DNA of 64,000 nucleotides from Lentibacillus sediminis. GTDB taxonomy: Bacteria > Bacillota > Bacilli > Bacillales > Amphibacillaceae. The translations under genes were made by a program, and so were the position numbers. The stretch spans positions 789,424 through 853,423 of the forward strand of contig NZ_NIXK01000001.1 of the NCBI RefSeq assembly GCF_002763455.1, read 5' to 3'. A model generated the notes under the pieces. It saw only the letters and a list, made by a program, of their open reading frames with translations, was not told where the DNA came from and did not search any database. Positions 1-8,854 of the stretch are shown here, piece by piece. The first letter of the stretch is position 1. The number at the start of each line of letters is the position of its first letter.

Positions 1-161
1 TGCAGCGGGAAGAAGTCGTGAAAAATACCCAGGCAGTTTCCGGCGGCCAGGATGATAAGCCGAAAAGAAAGAAACCATTCGTGAAAAAGCAAAATGTTGG
101 CCGCAATGACCCATGTCCATGCGGCAGCGGCAAAAAATATAAAAACTGCCACGGGGCTTAA
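1..161 (+). CDS. secA: SecA preprotein translocase ATPase, C-terminal end (partial)
   Basis: Only the last ~52 codons are present; the rest lies upstream of the window. The tail is a Lys-rich linker followed by a zinc-binding SEC-C motif ([14 protein letters not shown]), the classical C-terminus of SecA that contacts SecB or ribosomes and phospholipid. SecA is the motor ATPase of the Sec secretion pathway. It lies directly upstream of prfB, as in other Bacillaceae, which supports secA over the many other proteins with a SEC-C tail. Confidence 0.9.
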   Translation, partial: QREEVVKNTQAVSGGQDDKPKRKKPFVKKQNVGRNDPCPCGSGKKYKNCHGA

Positions 162-208
162 TTAAGGGGCCCCAGCCAGACAAAGCAATTTTAATAGAGG
201 TGAAGAAT

Positions 209-1310
209 ATGGAATTAGCAGAAATCAGAAACGAACTGGATAAAATGCGCACGCGAATAGAAGACTTCAGGGGGTCTCTTTGACTTAGATGAGAAGCGCG
301 CGAAAATAAAAGAATTGGATCTAAGGATGACGGAGCCTGAGTTCTGGAATGATCAGAACGAAGCGCAAAAAGTAATTAACGAGGTAAATGGACTCAAAGG
401 CTATGTGAACAAGTTTGAAGAGCTGGAAGAAAGCCTCGACAATCTGGAAGTATCGCATGAATTGGTGAAAGAAGAAAATGACCAGGAGCTTTTTGCCGAA
501 TTGGAGCAAGATGTGAGCAAGCTGAGGGAGGCAATCGATCAGTTCGAATTGCAGATGCTGCTCAGTGAGCCGTATGATGCCAACAATGCGATTTTAGAAC
601 TCCATCCCGGAGCAGGCGGCACCGAATCCCAGGACTGGGCAAGCATGCTATTGCGCATGTATCAGCGCTGGGCAGAGGAAAAGGACTTTAAGGTGGAAAC
701 CCTTGACTATCTCCCAGGGGAAGAAGCTGGGGTGAAAAGTGTGACACTGCTGATTAAGGGGCACAATGCCTATGGCTACCTGAAAGCGGAAAAAGGAGTG
801 CACCGGCTTGTGCGGATTTCGCCATTTGACTCATCCGGCCGCCGGCACACGTCCTTCGCTTCCTGTGAAATCATGCCGGAACTGAGCGATGATGTCGACA
901 TTGAAGTGAAGCAGGAAGATATTAAGGTGGATACCTACCGGGCGAGCGGGGCAGGCGGGCAGCATGTCAACACGACCGATTCCGCGGTACGGATTACCCA
1001 CGTCCCGACGAATACGATTGTCACTTGTCAGAATGAGCGCTCCCAGATAAAAAACCGGGAAGCAGCGATGAAAATGCTCAAATCGAAACTGTATCAGCAG
1101 GAAATCGAAAAGCAGCAGGAGGAACTGGCAGAAATCCGCGGCGAGCAAAAAGAAATCGGCTGGGGAAGCCAAATCCGCTCCTATGTTTTCCATCCATATT
1201 CGATGGTGAAAGATCATCGGACAAATAAAGAAATCGGCAACACGCAGGGCGTGATGGATGGCGGTATTGATCCGTTTATTGATGCTTATTTACGTTCGCA
1301 GATTCAATAG
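209..1310 (+). CDS. prfB: Peptide chain release factor 2, programmed +1 frameshift
   Basis: Release factor 2 terminates translation at UGA and UAA. Translation starts at ATG 209 behind AGAGGTG. The 0 frame runs 24 codons to an in-frame TGA at 281-283, and the +1 frame continues from GAC 282 to 1310, giving about 366 aa, the usual RF2 length. The downstream part carries the GGQ peptidyl-hydrolysis motif (GAGGQHVN) and the SPF anticodon-like tripeptide (VRISPFDSS) that reads UGA. Expression is autoregulated: low RF2 slows termination at the internal UGA and favours the shift. It follows secA by 47 bp. An annotation that starts at 315 would miss the N-terminus. Confidence 0.96.
269..284 (+). promoter_or_regulatory. 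RF2 programmed +1 frameshift site
   Basis: An internal Shine-Dalgarno-like AGGGGG (269-274) lies just upstream of the slippery CTT TGA C (278-284), the arrangement conserved in bacterial prfB. The ribosome slips from CUU to UUU and resumes at GAC 282. Confidence 0.95.
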
Positions 1311-1318
1311 TTATTTTA

Positions 1319-1350
1319 AAAAGGACAGCAGAGTGGTGCTGTCCTTTTTT
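1319..1350 (+). terminator. Intrinsic terminator of prfB
   Basis: A perfect 10-bp stem, AAGGACAGCA with TGCTGTCCTT, has a 6-nt loop and is followed by a T run. It lies 10 bp after the prfB stop. Confidence 0.92.
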
Positions 1351-1384
1351 TATAGGAACTCCGTCGTTGATGGACAATGCGACT

Positions 1385-1640
1385 TACCCCGCCGCTGCGG
1401 AAATACCCTTCGCTTTCCGCGGGAGGCTGGTGAGCCCCCTTGTGCTGCCGCACTGCGGGGTCTCACCGATGCCTTTCCTCCCGCAGGAGTCTTCGGGTAT
1501 TTCCTCCGCTCAAGGTGTGCTTTGTTAAATTAATCAAAAGCTATCTGCTATGTATATGGTTGGTTGGAGCGGAGGCCAGCCGATTCCAGCGGGAAAAGCA
1601 CGTATTTGAAGCCCCCGGAGCGTAAATCAACAAAGACCTA
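1385..1640. repeat. Dispersed intergenic repeat R1
   Basis: Non-coding GC-rich element in the 450-bp gap between prfB and cccB. Hallmarks are CGCTTTCCGCGGG, TCTCACCGATGCC, CCCGCAGGAGTC and GGTTGGAGCGGAGG. The same blocks recur at 8855-9172 (opposite orientation) and 32325-32650, where the 3' half is longer. R1 appears internally shortened relative to R3. Similar repeats are common between genes in Bacillaceae. Their function is unknown, and short ORFs inside them are not genes. Confidence 0.8.
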
Positions 1641-1721
1641 TGTCGTAGTTTATACATTTCGTGATGTAACCAACATTTCCTTAAAAAGACACCTTTCCGT
1701 TTTAACTCCATCATGTCGGGT

Positions 1722-1727
1722 TATAAT
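1722..1727 (+). promoter_or_regulatory. Likely -10 box for cccB
   Basis: TATAAT lies 30 bp upstream of the cccB start. No good -35 is visible (GTTTTA at 17-bp spacing). Confidence 0.45.
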
Positions 1728-1757
1728 AAACGGAAGCTTATTTAAGGAGTTGATCAA

Positions 1758-2120
1758 ATGAAGAAAAGCCTGATAGCTGCTTTATTCGGTATGATCCTCG
1801 TTCTCACCGCATGCGGCGGTGGGGGAGAAAACGAGGAACAGCCGGCAGAAACGGGTGATGCAGGCACAGAGCAATCCGGGGAGGGTGGCACCACGGATAC
1901 GGCTGCTGCGGAAGAAATTTTCCAAAACAATTGTGCAAATTGCCATGGAGGCGATCTCTCCGGTGGCGCAGGTCCGGATCTGCGTGAGGTTGGTTCTGCC
2001 TATTCACAAGAGGAAATTGCCGATATTATCCAGAATGGAATTGGAAGCATGCCGGCGCAGTCGCAGGTGACAGGGGAAGATTTAGAGGCGCTGTCCAGTT
2101 GGCTGGCAGGAATGCAGTAA
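1758..2120 (+). CDS. cccB: Cytochrome c-551 lipoprotein
   Basis: Small lipid-anchored c-type cytochrome of the outer membrane face, transferring electrons in the respiratory chain. The 120-aa protein has a lipoprotein signal peptide ending in LTAC (Cys ~19). A Gly/Glu-rich linker follows (~20-50), then one haem c domain with CANCHGG as the covalent haem site and a Met in GIGSMPAQ as likely axial ligand. The start is set by AAGGAGTTG 8 bp upstream. It follows prfB, as in B. subtilis, and has its own terminator. The acidic linker fits a halotolerant host. Confidence 0.9.
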   Translation: MKKSLIAALFGMILVLTACGGGGENEEQPAETGDAGTEQSGEGGTTDTAAAEEIFQNNCANCHGGDLSGGAGPDLREVGSAYSQEEIADIIQNGIGSMPAQSQVTGEDLEALSSWLAGMQ

Positions 2121-2134
2121 TCAGCACGATATTC

Positions 2135-2163
2135 GGTCTGCGGTCAACCCGCAGACCTTTTCT
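2135..2163 (+). terminator. Intrinsic terminator of cccB
   Basis: Stem GGTCTGCGG with CCGCAGACC, a short loop, then TTTTCTT. Confidence 0.88.
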
Positions 2164-2312
2164 TATGATGAAAAACACCCTCGGCAAAGTCCTTGTGAAA
2201 ATTTCCTGCCCGGAAAACTCTTCTCAGCATCTCCCTAATCTGACAAGAAAAGACAGGATTGGCAGCTCTCTCCCTCTTTATTACAAAACTGAAACACAAA
2301 TGTAATATAAAT

Positions 2313-2345
2313 TTGTCAAAAAAACCTGTAGAAAAATGTTATACT
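2313..2345 (+). promoter_or_regulatory. Putative promoter of ftsEX
   Basis: Extended -10 TGTTATACT at 2337-2345. The TTGTCA at 2313-2318 is 21 bp away, too far for an ideal -35, so recognition probably rests on the extended -10. It lies about 85 bp upstream of ftsE. Confidence 0.5.
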
Positions 2346-2428
2346 AAACCAGTAATTTCCTCAGATGCTTTTTCTTTTTACATAGAAGAAACGGCAGAAC
2401 AACCAACTTAAAAAGGTGATACGATTCT

Positions 2429-3115
2429 ATGATTTTCATGAAAGATATATATAAAACATACGCCAATGGGGTCACGGCCCTGAATGGCATAGATGCTGAC
2501 ATTAAACAGGGTGAATTTGTTTATATTGTCGGACCCAGCGGTGCTGGAAAATCGACATTCATAAAACTTATATACAGGGAAGTAAAGCCGACCAAAGGAA
2601 CGATTGTTATCAATGATATGAACCTTGAAAAATTGAAAGAACGCAACATACCGATGCTGCGCAGAAATATCGGTGTTGTATACCAGGACTTTAAACTTCT
2701 TCCGAAACTATCAGTCTATGAAAATATTGCCTTTGCTTTAGAGGTGATTGAAGAGTCTCCGAAAAACATCCGAAAGCGGGTGATGGAGGTTCTCGATCTG
2801 GTGGGACTGAAGAACAAGGCAAGATTTATTCCGGATGAGCTTTCCGGCGGGGAACAGCAGCGTGTTTCCATTGCCCGGGCGATCGTCAATCATCCGAAAA
2901 TCGTCATTGCGGATGAACCGACAGGGAATCTGGATCCCGATACTTCCTGGGAAATTATGAAGACTTTTGAGGAAGTTAACGCAAGCGGGACAACCATCAT
3001 CATGGCGACCCACTCGAAAGAAATTGTTAATACCATCAAAAAGCGGGTTATCGCCATTGAGGGCGGTTTGATTATACGGGATGAACATCGAGGTGACTAC
3101 GGTTATGAAGCTTAG
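2429..3115 (+). CDS. ftsE: Cell-division ABC transporter ATPase FtsE
   Basis: ATPase subunit of FtsEX, an ABC complex that does not transport but transmits ATP hydrolysis across the membrane to activate peptidoglycan hydrolases. The 228-aa protein has Walker A GPSGAGKS (~35-42), a Q-loop (VVYQDFKLLP), the signature LSGGEQQR and Walker B VIADEPTG. It is the usual FtsE length. The start ATG follows AAAGGTGAT. ftsX begins inside its last codons, so the two are translationally coupled. Confidence 0.96.
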   Translation: MIFMKDIYKTYANGVTALNGIDADIKQGEFVYIVGPSGAGKSTFIKLIYREVKPTKGTIVINDMNLEKLKERNIPMLRRNIGVVYQDFKLLPKLSVYENIAFALEVIEESPKNIRKRVMEVLDLVGLKNKARFIPDELSGGEQQRVSIARAIVNHPKIVIADEPTGNLDPDTSWEIMKTFEEVNASGTTIIMATHSKEIVNTIKKRVIAIEGGLIIRDEHRGDYGYEA

Positions 3116-3998
3116 AACCATGAACCGGCATATGCGGGAAGGGTTTAAAAATATTTTCCGCAATGGCTGGATGACTGTAGCCTCGATCGGTGCTGTGACC
3201 ACAACCTTGATTTTAGTGGCAGCATTTCTCGCACTGGTCCTTAATCTCAACCAGATCGCGGTGAATGTTGAAGAGGATGTGCAAATCAGCACATTAATTG
3301 ACGCCACACTTGGCGAAGAAGAGATAACCGCATTGGGAGAAGAAATTGAACAGCTCGGCGGAGTCGAATCCGTGGTTTTCTCCTCCCGTGATGAACAGCT
3401 GAATCAGCTTGTGCAAAGCATGGGCGAGGAAGGACAGGCCTGGCAGCTGTTTGAACAGGATAATCCGCTGACTCACGCGTATATCGTTACAGCGGCGGAA
3501 CCGGATCAGACAGCGGGCTTAGCTTCCCAGATTGCAGAACTGCAAGGTGTACAGCAGGTGAATTACGGGCAGCAAGTTGTTGAGCAGCTGTTCCAATTTA
3601 ACCAATATGCCCGGATCATTGGATTGGCTTTAATCATCGGGCTGGTATTTACCGCGATCTTCCTGATTTCCAACACGATTAAAATTACGATTATGGCACG
3701 GAGCAGGGAGATCGGCATCATGAAACTGGTCGGAGCAACGAACGGATTTATCCGCTGGCCGTTCTTCGTGGAAGGGCTGCTGCTCGGGGTGCTTGGCTCG
3801 ATTATTCCAATCGCAGCGCTCCTCACCGGGTATTACTATTTGGATACCGCAGTCAGCGAACAGATCAGTTACACCTTTATCGAACTATTGCCATTCAGTC
3901 CATTTGCATGGCTGCTTTCCCTTCTTATTTTGGCAATCGGCGCGTTTATCGGCGTATGGGGAAGTGTCATGAGTGTACGCAAGTTTCTTAAAGTATAA
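3105..3998 (+). CDS. ftsX: Cell-division membrane protein FtsX
   Basis: Membrane partner of FtsE. The 297-aa protein has an N-terminal TM helix, an extracellular domain of ~110 aa (~60-170) that would contact the hydrolase, then three more TM helices with the FtsX/MacB-type motif SREIGIMKLVGAT. The start at 3105 (MKLRTMNRHMREG) is chosen over the upstream ATG 3081. GAGGTGA sits just upstream of it, and homologues begin near a comparable motif. It overlaps ftsE by 11 bp. Confidence 0.95.
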   Translation: MKLRTMNRHMREGFKNIFRNGWMTVASIGAVTTTLILVAAFLALVLNLNQIAVNVEEDVQISTLIDATLGEEEITALGEEIEQLGGVESVVFSSRDEQLNQLVQSMGEEGQAWQLFEQDNPLTHAYIVTAAEPDQTAGLASQIAELQGVQQVNYGQQVVEQLFQFNQYARIIGLALIIGLVFTAIFLISNTIKITIMARSREIGIMKLVGATNGFIRWPFFVEGLLLGVLGSIIPIAALLTGYYYLDTAVSEQISYTFIELLPFSPFAWLLSLLILAIGAFIGVWGSVMSVRKFLKV

Positions 3999-4002
3999 AC
4001 AG

Positions 4003-4059
4003 AAGCCTCAGCTTGTCTGCCAGCCGGGTATGTCCCGCTGGCAGGGAACAGCTGAAGCG
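4003..4059 (+). other. Long imperfect hairpin between ftsX and the M23 gene
   Basis: Inner stem CTGCCAGCCGGG / CCCGCTGGCAG with a TATGT-type loop is extended outward by AAGCCTCAGCT pairing with AGCTGAAGC. No T run follows, so it is not a normal terminator. It could be an mRNA processing or stability element that separates ftsEX expression from the hydrolase gene. Confidence 0.5.
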
Positions 4060-4111
4060 AAGAAGCGGGAAAAGAGAGAAACAGAAGAATGCTCAAGGAA
4101 GGGGAAAGGAA

Positions 4112-5557
4112 ATGAAGAAAGTCTTATCAGGCGCACTTGCCGTATTGCTGACAGTATCCGTTGCGGGCAATGTGAACGCAGAATCCATCAACGACCTGGA
4201 AAATGAAATCAACGAACTTGAAAACAAGAACGGAAACCTTGAGGAAAAACGCGAGAATGTAGAAAGCAAAAAAGAAGAGACACAATCCGATATTAAGGAA
4301 AATGAAGCAGAACAAGGCTCTGTTGCGGAAGAAATTAACCAGCTGGAGCAGGAACTGAACGAAAAAATTGAGCAAATTAGTGCAAAAGAAAATCAGATCG
4401 AGACAACCAATCAGGAAATTGAGGCATTGAACGACAGAATCATTGAATTAAAAGATGAAATCGAAGTACTGGAAGAGCGGATTGCAGAGCGCAACGAATT
4501 ATTAAAAGACCGGCTTCGTTCGATTCAGCAAAACGGCGGTCCAATGAAATACATAGAAGTTATTTTCGGTTCGCAAAGCTTCAGTGACTTTGTCAGCAGA
4601 TCATCTGCGGTCAACACGATCATGGACTCTGATAAAGCGATCATGGAAGCACAGAAGGCGGACAAAGAAGCTTTGAATGCGAATAAAGAAGAAGTCGAAG
4701 CGAGCAAAGTAAAAGTTGAAGAGAAAAAAGCAGCATTGGTAGGCCAAAAAGAAGAGCTGGTGACATTAAAAGCACAGCTTGCTGACCAGAAAAAAGAGCA
4801 GGAATCACTGATGGCTCAGCTGGAAGAAGAGCATGGCAATTTGCAAGAAGTGAAATTAAGTCAGGAAGAAAAACAGCAGATTTTGGCAGCAGAAGCCGAA
4901 GCGAACAAAAAAGCAATCGCTATGGCTCAGGAGAAAAAAGGTGAATTGGAGCAGCTGGCAAGAGAAAAGGCAGCAAGAGAAAAGGCAGCAAGAGAAGAGG
5001 CAGCCAGAGAGCAAGCAGCAAGAGAAAAAGCTGAAAGAGAACAGGCTCAGAGAGAACAGGAGCAAGCTGAAGCAGAGCAAAATGATTCAAGCACTGACGA
5101 TTCTAATGAGTCGTCCCCTGACACGGTTGTTGCATCCAATTCCAGTTCATCCGGAAGCGGCATTTTCAGCTGGCCGGCAGCAGGTGGCGTGAACTCTAAT
5201 TTCGGGATGAGATTTCATCCAATAGATAACGTAATGAAGCTTCATGCAGGTATTGATATGCCTACTGGAATGGGCACTACGCTGAGGGCTGCTGCTGATG
5301 GTGTAGTCAGCCGGGCGAGCACCCTTGGCGGATTCGGGAATGTTATTATGATTTCTCATCATATTAACGGACAGAGCTACACCACCGTTTATGCGCATTT
5401 AAGCAGTATGTCTGTCTCTCCTGGACAGACAGTCAGTGAAGGACAGGTAATCGGAGCAACCGGAAATACCGGCAACTCCACCGGGCCGCATCTTCACTTT
5501 GAAGTGCACCCAGGCGGATACGGAAACCCGGTCAATCCATTGCCGTACATGAAATAA
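4112..5557 (+). CDS. Coiled-coil M23 (LytM) murein hydrolase, likely FtsEX partner
   Basis: Secreted 481-aa protein with a signal peptide (MKKVLSGALAVLLTVSVAGNVNA), two long coiled-coil segments (~25-130 and ~205-345, the second ending in REKAA/REQAA repeats), a Ser-rich linker, and a C-terminal LytM/M23 endopeptidase domain (~365-475). Zinc ligands are intact: HAGID (HxxxD) and HLHFEV (HxH), with HLSSM as the other catalytic His, so it should be an active hydrolase rather than a degenerate activator. Coiled coil plus hydrolase next to ftsEX is the EnvC/PcsB arrangement; B. subtilis uses CwlO encoded elsewhere. ATG 4112 follows AAGGAAGGGGAAAGGA; the ORF upstream of it is not expected to be translated. 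Confidence 0.88.
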   Translation: MKKVLSGALAVLLTVSVAGNVNAESINDLENEINELENKNGNLEEKRENVESKKEETQSDIKENEAEQGSVAEEINQLEQELNEKIEQISAKENQIETTNQEIEALNDRIIELKDEIEVLEERIAERNELLKDRLRSIQQNGGPMKYIEVIFGSQSFSDFVSRSSAVNTIMDSDKAIMEAQKADKEALNANKEEVEASKVKVEEKKAALVGQKEELVTLKAQLADQKKEQESLMAQLEEEHGNLQEVKLSQEEKQQILAAEAEANKKAIAMAQEKKGELEQLAREKAAREKAAREEAAREQAAREKAEREQAQREQEQAEAEQNDSSTDDSNESSPDTVVASNSSSSGSGIFSWPAAGGVNSNFGMRFHPIDNVMKLHAGIDMPTGMGTTLRAAADGVVSRASTLGGFGNVIMISHHINGQSYTTVYAHLSSMSVSPGQTVSEGQVIGATGNTGNSTGPHLHFEVHPGGYGNPVNPLPYMK

Positions 5558-5577
5558 GCAACGAAGTAATCTGTAAT

Positions 5578-5618
5578 AAAAGAGGCACCTCCTATCATTG
5601 GAGTGATGCCTCTTTTTG
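5578..5618 (+). terminator. Intrinsic terminator after the M23 hydrolase
   Basis: AGAGGCA-CTCC pairs with GGAG-TGCCTCT around a small internal loop and is followed by TTTTT. Confidence 0.85.
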
Positions 5619-5659
5619 TTTATGCTGTTTAATTTTAACAAGGTTAAGGACAAAAATCA

Positions 5660-5698
5660 CAACAGCTAGCGAAGGGTATTTACGTAGCGACAGTTAGA
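5660..5698. repeat. Degenerate fragment of the dispersed repeat
   Basis: AGCGAAGGGTATTTACGTAG resembles AGCGGAGGGTATTTCCGCAG at the right end of the element at 8855-9172. It lies in the 350-bp gap before ctpB. I see nothing else clear in that gap apart from the preceding terminator. Confidence 0.45.
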
Positions 5699-5909
5699 TC
5701 GCATTTTTGAACAAAAACAACAAATACAAAAAGAGCCTTTGCTTAAGAAGAACCGCCTGTTGTGATAAAATATTAAAGAAAACCATAGTCATTAGTGAGA
5801 GAACATGGTATGCTTTTTATAACAACTGCAGATCTTAACATACATGACTGTACGTGTACCAAGCGAGTATGATGCGGAAAGCTAAGACCAAATAAGCTGG
5901 GGTGAAAAG

Positions 5910-7379
5910 ATGAACATAAAGAAACGCCATATATTTTTCATATTGCTTGCGGCAATTGTGCTGGGATTTGGCGGTGCCTATGCCGGGATGCAAATCGCCT
6001 CGCCGGAGACACCATCCATTACGGAAAATGACATTGTCAGTGCCTTGCAAGGTGCAGCAGGCAACGATCAGCAAGCACCGGAAACTGCGGAGAATATGGA
6101 AAAGATCAGCCAGGCCTACACGCTGATCCAGCAAAATTATCTGGAGGATGTGGAGGATCAGCAGCTGATTGAAGGTGCCATCAACGGCATGCTCTCCACA
6201 CTGGAAGATCCGCACAGCTCCTATATGGATGCTGAGATGATGGGGCAATTCAATCAGCAAATTGAATCCTCCTTTGAGGGAATTGGTGCAGAGGTAAGCA
6301 TGGTAAATGATATAGTCACCATCGTCGCACCAATCAAAGATTCACCAGCCGAAAAAGCCGGCTTGCGTCCGAACGATCAGGTGCTGAAGGTGGACGGGGA
6401 AAGCCTTGAAGGACTGAACCTGAATGAAGCAGTTGCCAAAATCCGTGGAGAAAAAGGCTCGGAAGTCGTTTTGCAAATTCAGCGTTCCGGTGTTTCTGAA
6501 CCATTTGATGTGACGATTGTCCGTGACGAAATTCCGGTGGAAACCGTTTATAACAGCATTGAAACGGTAGACGGCAAGAAAACCGGGATTCTGGAGATCA
6601 CTAACTTCTCGGAAAACACCGCTGCCGAGGTGAAAGAACAGCTGACCATGCTGGAAAACGAAGGCATTGAAGGACTGGTCATTGATGTGCGTGCCAATCC
6701 GGGCGGACTGCTGAATTCGGTGGAAAAGATTCTTGCGTTGTTTGTACCGGAGGATATGCCATATCTGCAAATTGAGGATCAAAACGGCAATAAAACACCA
6801 TATTACTCGGACCTTAAGGAGAAAAAGGACTATCCGATTAGTGTGCTAATTGATGAAGGAAGTGCCTCTGCTTCGGAAATACTTGCTGTTGCCATGAAAG
6901 AAATGGGTTATGATGTAGTCGGCCAGCCGAGTTATGGGAAGGGGACCGTGCAGCAGGCAGTACCGATGGGTGACGGTAGCTCCATTAAGCTGACTTTCTA
7001 CAAATGGCTTTCCCCGAATGGAACATGGATTAACGAAACCGGGGTAGAACCGACCATTGAAGTAGAACAGCCGGATTATTATTATACCAACCCTGTACAA
7101 ATCGAGGAACCACTCGGATTTGATGAAACAGGGCAGGATATTGCCAACATGCAGCAGATGCTTAAAGGGCTTGGCTATGAACCTGACCGGACGGACGGTT
7201 ACTACGCTGAGGAAACAGTAGCCGCAGTAGAAGCATTCCAAGCAGATCAGGATCTCGAAGTCACCGGAGAAGTGAATCAGGAAACTGCCGGTGTGATGGA
7301 AGCAGCGCTTGTTGAGCAAATCCGCAATGGAGAAGACGACAGACAGCTGGAAGAAGCATTGAATGAAATTTATCAGTAA
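5910..7379 (+). CDS. ctpB: Carboxyl-terminal processing protease CtpB (S41)
   Basis: Membrane-anchored serine protease. In B. subtilis CtpB cleaves SpoIVFA to trigger sigma-K activation during sporulation. The 489-aa protein has an N-terminal TM/signal anchor (~7-28), a helical N-domain, a PDZ domain (~100-185), an S41 core with catalytic Ser in DEGSASASE and Lys/Gln in YGKGTVQQ, and a C-terminal peptidoglycan-binding domain (~410-475, helical repeats ending in EVTGEVNQET). GGGGTGAAAAG precedes the start. It lies upstream of minJ, as in B. subtilis. Confidence 0.92.
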   Translation: MNIKKRHIFFILLAAIVLGFGGAYAGMQIASPETPSITENDIVSALQGAAGNDQQAPETAENMEKISQAYTLIQQNYLEDVEDQQLIEGAINGMLSTLEDPHSSYMDAEMMGQFNQQIESSFEGIGAEVSMVNDIVTIVAPIKDSPAEKAGLRPNDQVLKVDGESLEGLNLNEAVAKIRGEKGSEVVLQIQRSGVSEPFDVTIVRDEIPVETVYNSIETVDGKKTGILEITNFSENTAAEVKEQLTMLENEGIEGLVIDVRANPGGLLNSVEKILALFVPEDMPYLQIEDQNGNKTPYYSDLKEKKDYPISVLIDEGSASASEILAVAMKEMGYDVVGQPSYGKGTVQQAVPMGDGSSIKLTFYKWLSPNGTWINETGVEPTIEVEQPDYYYTNPVQIEEPLGFDETGQDIANMQQMLKGLGYEPDRTDGYYAEETVAAVEAFQADQDLEVTGEVNQETAGVMEAALVEQIRNGEDDRQLEEALNEIYQ

Positions 7380-7430
7380 CGTGCTTGGCGGCTGGCTGGA
7401 AGAGCAGTTGCGGCAAGTAAATATAGACAG

Positions 7431-7468
7431 GGAAAATCCGCGGGCAGTTGTCCGCGGATTTTCCTTCA
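7431..7468 (+). terminator. Intrinsic terminator of ctpB
   Basis: A perfect 13-bp stem GGAAAATCCGCGG / CCGCGGATTTTCC with an 8-nt loop, then TTC. The T run is short. Confidence 0.8.
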
Positions 7469-7624
7469 TAAAATTTTTAAGCATGCAGGAAAAGATCCAA
7501 TAAATGTAGAATATAGATAGAGTCTAATATCGGTGATCAGATGAGTGGTCCTCCGGATGGAATTTATAAACAGCATTTCCATAAAGGGAAGGCAGAAATT
7601 GTGATTCAGAAGGGTGATAGTGAG

Positions 7625-8812
7625 ATGACAGAGGCATGGCTAGTGGAAGCAGGCAAGGGAATCGGCCGGTTTTTTCTCAATCCGATCGTTTACTGGGCGA
7701 TTATCCTGGCAGTACTGGCAGGATACAAGCGAATAAAACGGGAAAGGAAGCAGTTTGGCAGCAAAGTGTTTGATCTGTTTGCTGAATGGAGAAAAACCTT
7801 GGGGATTTCCCTGATTGCAGGCCTTTTGGTGTCCCTGATCGGCATTGGGACAGGCCTGGTCCTCAGCTATGAAACCATCCTGCTCGCCAGTGGTATGATG
7901 GTTCTTTTGAGTCTGACTGCCAGGTTTACGATGCTGTCGCCAAGCTACACGATTGGATTCACCTATTTACTGCTGTTATTCTTGCCGTTATTGCTGGATA
8001 ATCAGACAGCAGGCGTGGGACAAGCTTTGTTCAGCGAAATTAATTTTACGGGTCTGACGATATTGCTTGGGGTATTTTTAATTGTGGAAGCGATCTTGCT
8101 TTGGCGGGTGAAGAGGAACCAGACCTATCCACTGCTGAAGAAAGGCAGCCGCGGTGGCTGGCTGGGCGCGCAACAGATGAAAAAAATGGCGGTCATCCCG
8201 TTTTTTGCACTGCTTCCTGCCGGGATGATTGAACCTTTTGCGCCGTTTTGGCCGTATTTTTCTGTGGGCGGGGAGTCCTACAGCCTGATTCTGGTGCCGT
8301 TTCTGCTGGGGTTTGATTATACGGTGACGAGCTCAATCGTCACAGATAAGGCGAGGCGGCTTGCTAAACAGGTGCTTTCTCTCGGGCTGGCGGTGCTTTT
8401 GCTTGCAGTCGGAAGCACGTATCTGACCTGGCTCTCCCTTGCCGCTGTGATTGTTGCCGTGATCGGAAGGGAATTTATCAATTACCGTCACCGGATCCGC
8501 GAGCGTACAGAGCCGCCGTTTTACCGTCAGACGGCAGAAGGGCTGAAAATTACCGGAATTATCCCGGGAACGCCTGCAGACCGGCTTGACCTTTTAGTTG
8601 GAGAAACGATTGCGAAGGTTAATGGAATCAAAGTTAGTACGGAAAAGCAATTTTATCACGCGCTTCAGGAAAGCGGGGCGTATATTAAATTGGAAGTATT
8701 GGATGACGCGCGAGAGATGCGCTTCGTCCAGGGAGCGGTATACGAAGGGGATCATCACGAGCTGGGACTGCTGTTTACCGGAGCCCCGCACCGGCGGGAG
8801 GAGTCAGCGTAG
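7625..8812 (+). CDS. minJ: PDZ-domain membrane protein, MinJ-like division-site determinant
   Basis: MinJ bridges DivIVA and MinD to keep division away from poles in Bacillus. The 395-aa protein (B. subtilis MinJ is of similar length) has about eight TM helices followed by a C-terminal cytoplasmic PDZ-like domain (~300-385, containing IIPGTPADRLDLLVGE). The start at 7625 (MTEAWLVEAGKGIGRFF) matches the family N-terminus and follows GGGTGATAGTGAG; ATG 7541 is in frame but lacks a site. Position after ctpB matches B. subtilis, which supports the name. Confidence 0.82.
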   Translation: MTEAWLVEAGKGIGRFFLNPIVYWAIILAVLAGYKRIKRERKQFGSKVFDLFAEWRKTLGISLIAGLLVSLIGIGTGLVLSYETILLASGMMVLLSLTARFTMLSPSYTIGFTYLLLLFLPLLLDNQTAGVGQALFSEINFTGLTILLGVFLIVEAILLWRVKRNQTYPLLKKGSRGGWLGAQQMKKMAVIPFFALLPAGMIEPFAPFWPYFSVGGESYSLILVPFLLGFDYTVTSSIVTDKARRLAKQVLSLGLAVLLLAVGSTYLTWLSLAAVIVAVIGREFINYRHRIRERTEPPFYRQTAEGLKITGIIPGTPADRLDLLVGETIAKVNGIKVSTEKQFYHALQESGAYIKLEVLDDAREMRFVQGAVYEGDHHELGLLFTGAPHRREESA

Positions 8813-8854
8813 AACAGATCGTATCCTTTCTTTATTCCTTGGAGTTGATAGCGC

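Noticed and set aside
1258..1761. Plus-strand ORFs of 61-91 aa in the prfB-cccB gap
   Set aside because: They lie in the prfB terminator and dispersed repeat R1, and have Arg/Pro/Cys-rich peptides with no ribosome site.
2313..2345. Standard -35/-10 promoter for ftsE
   Set aside because: The TTGTCA to TATACT spacing is 21 bp; only the extended -10 was kept.
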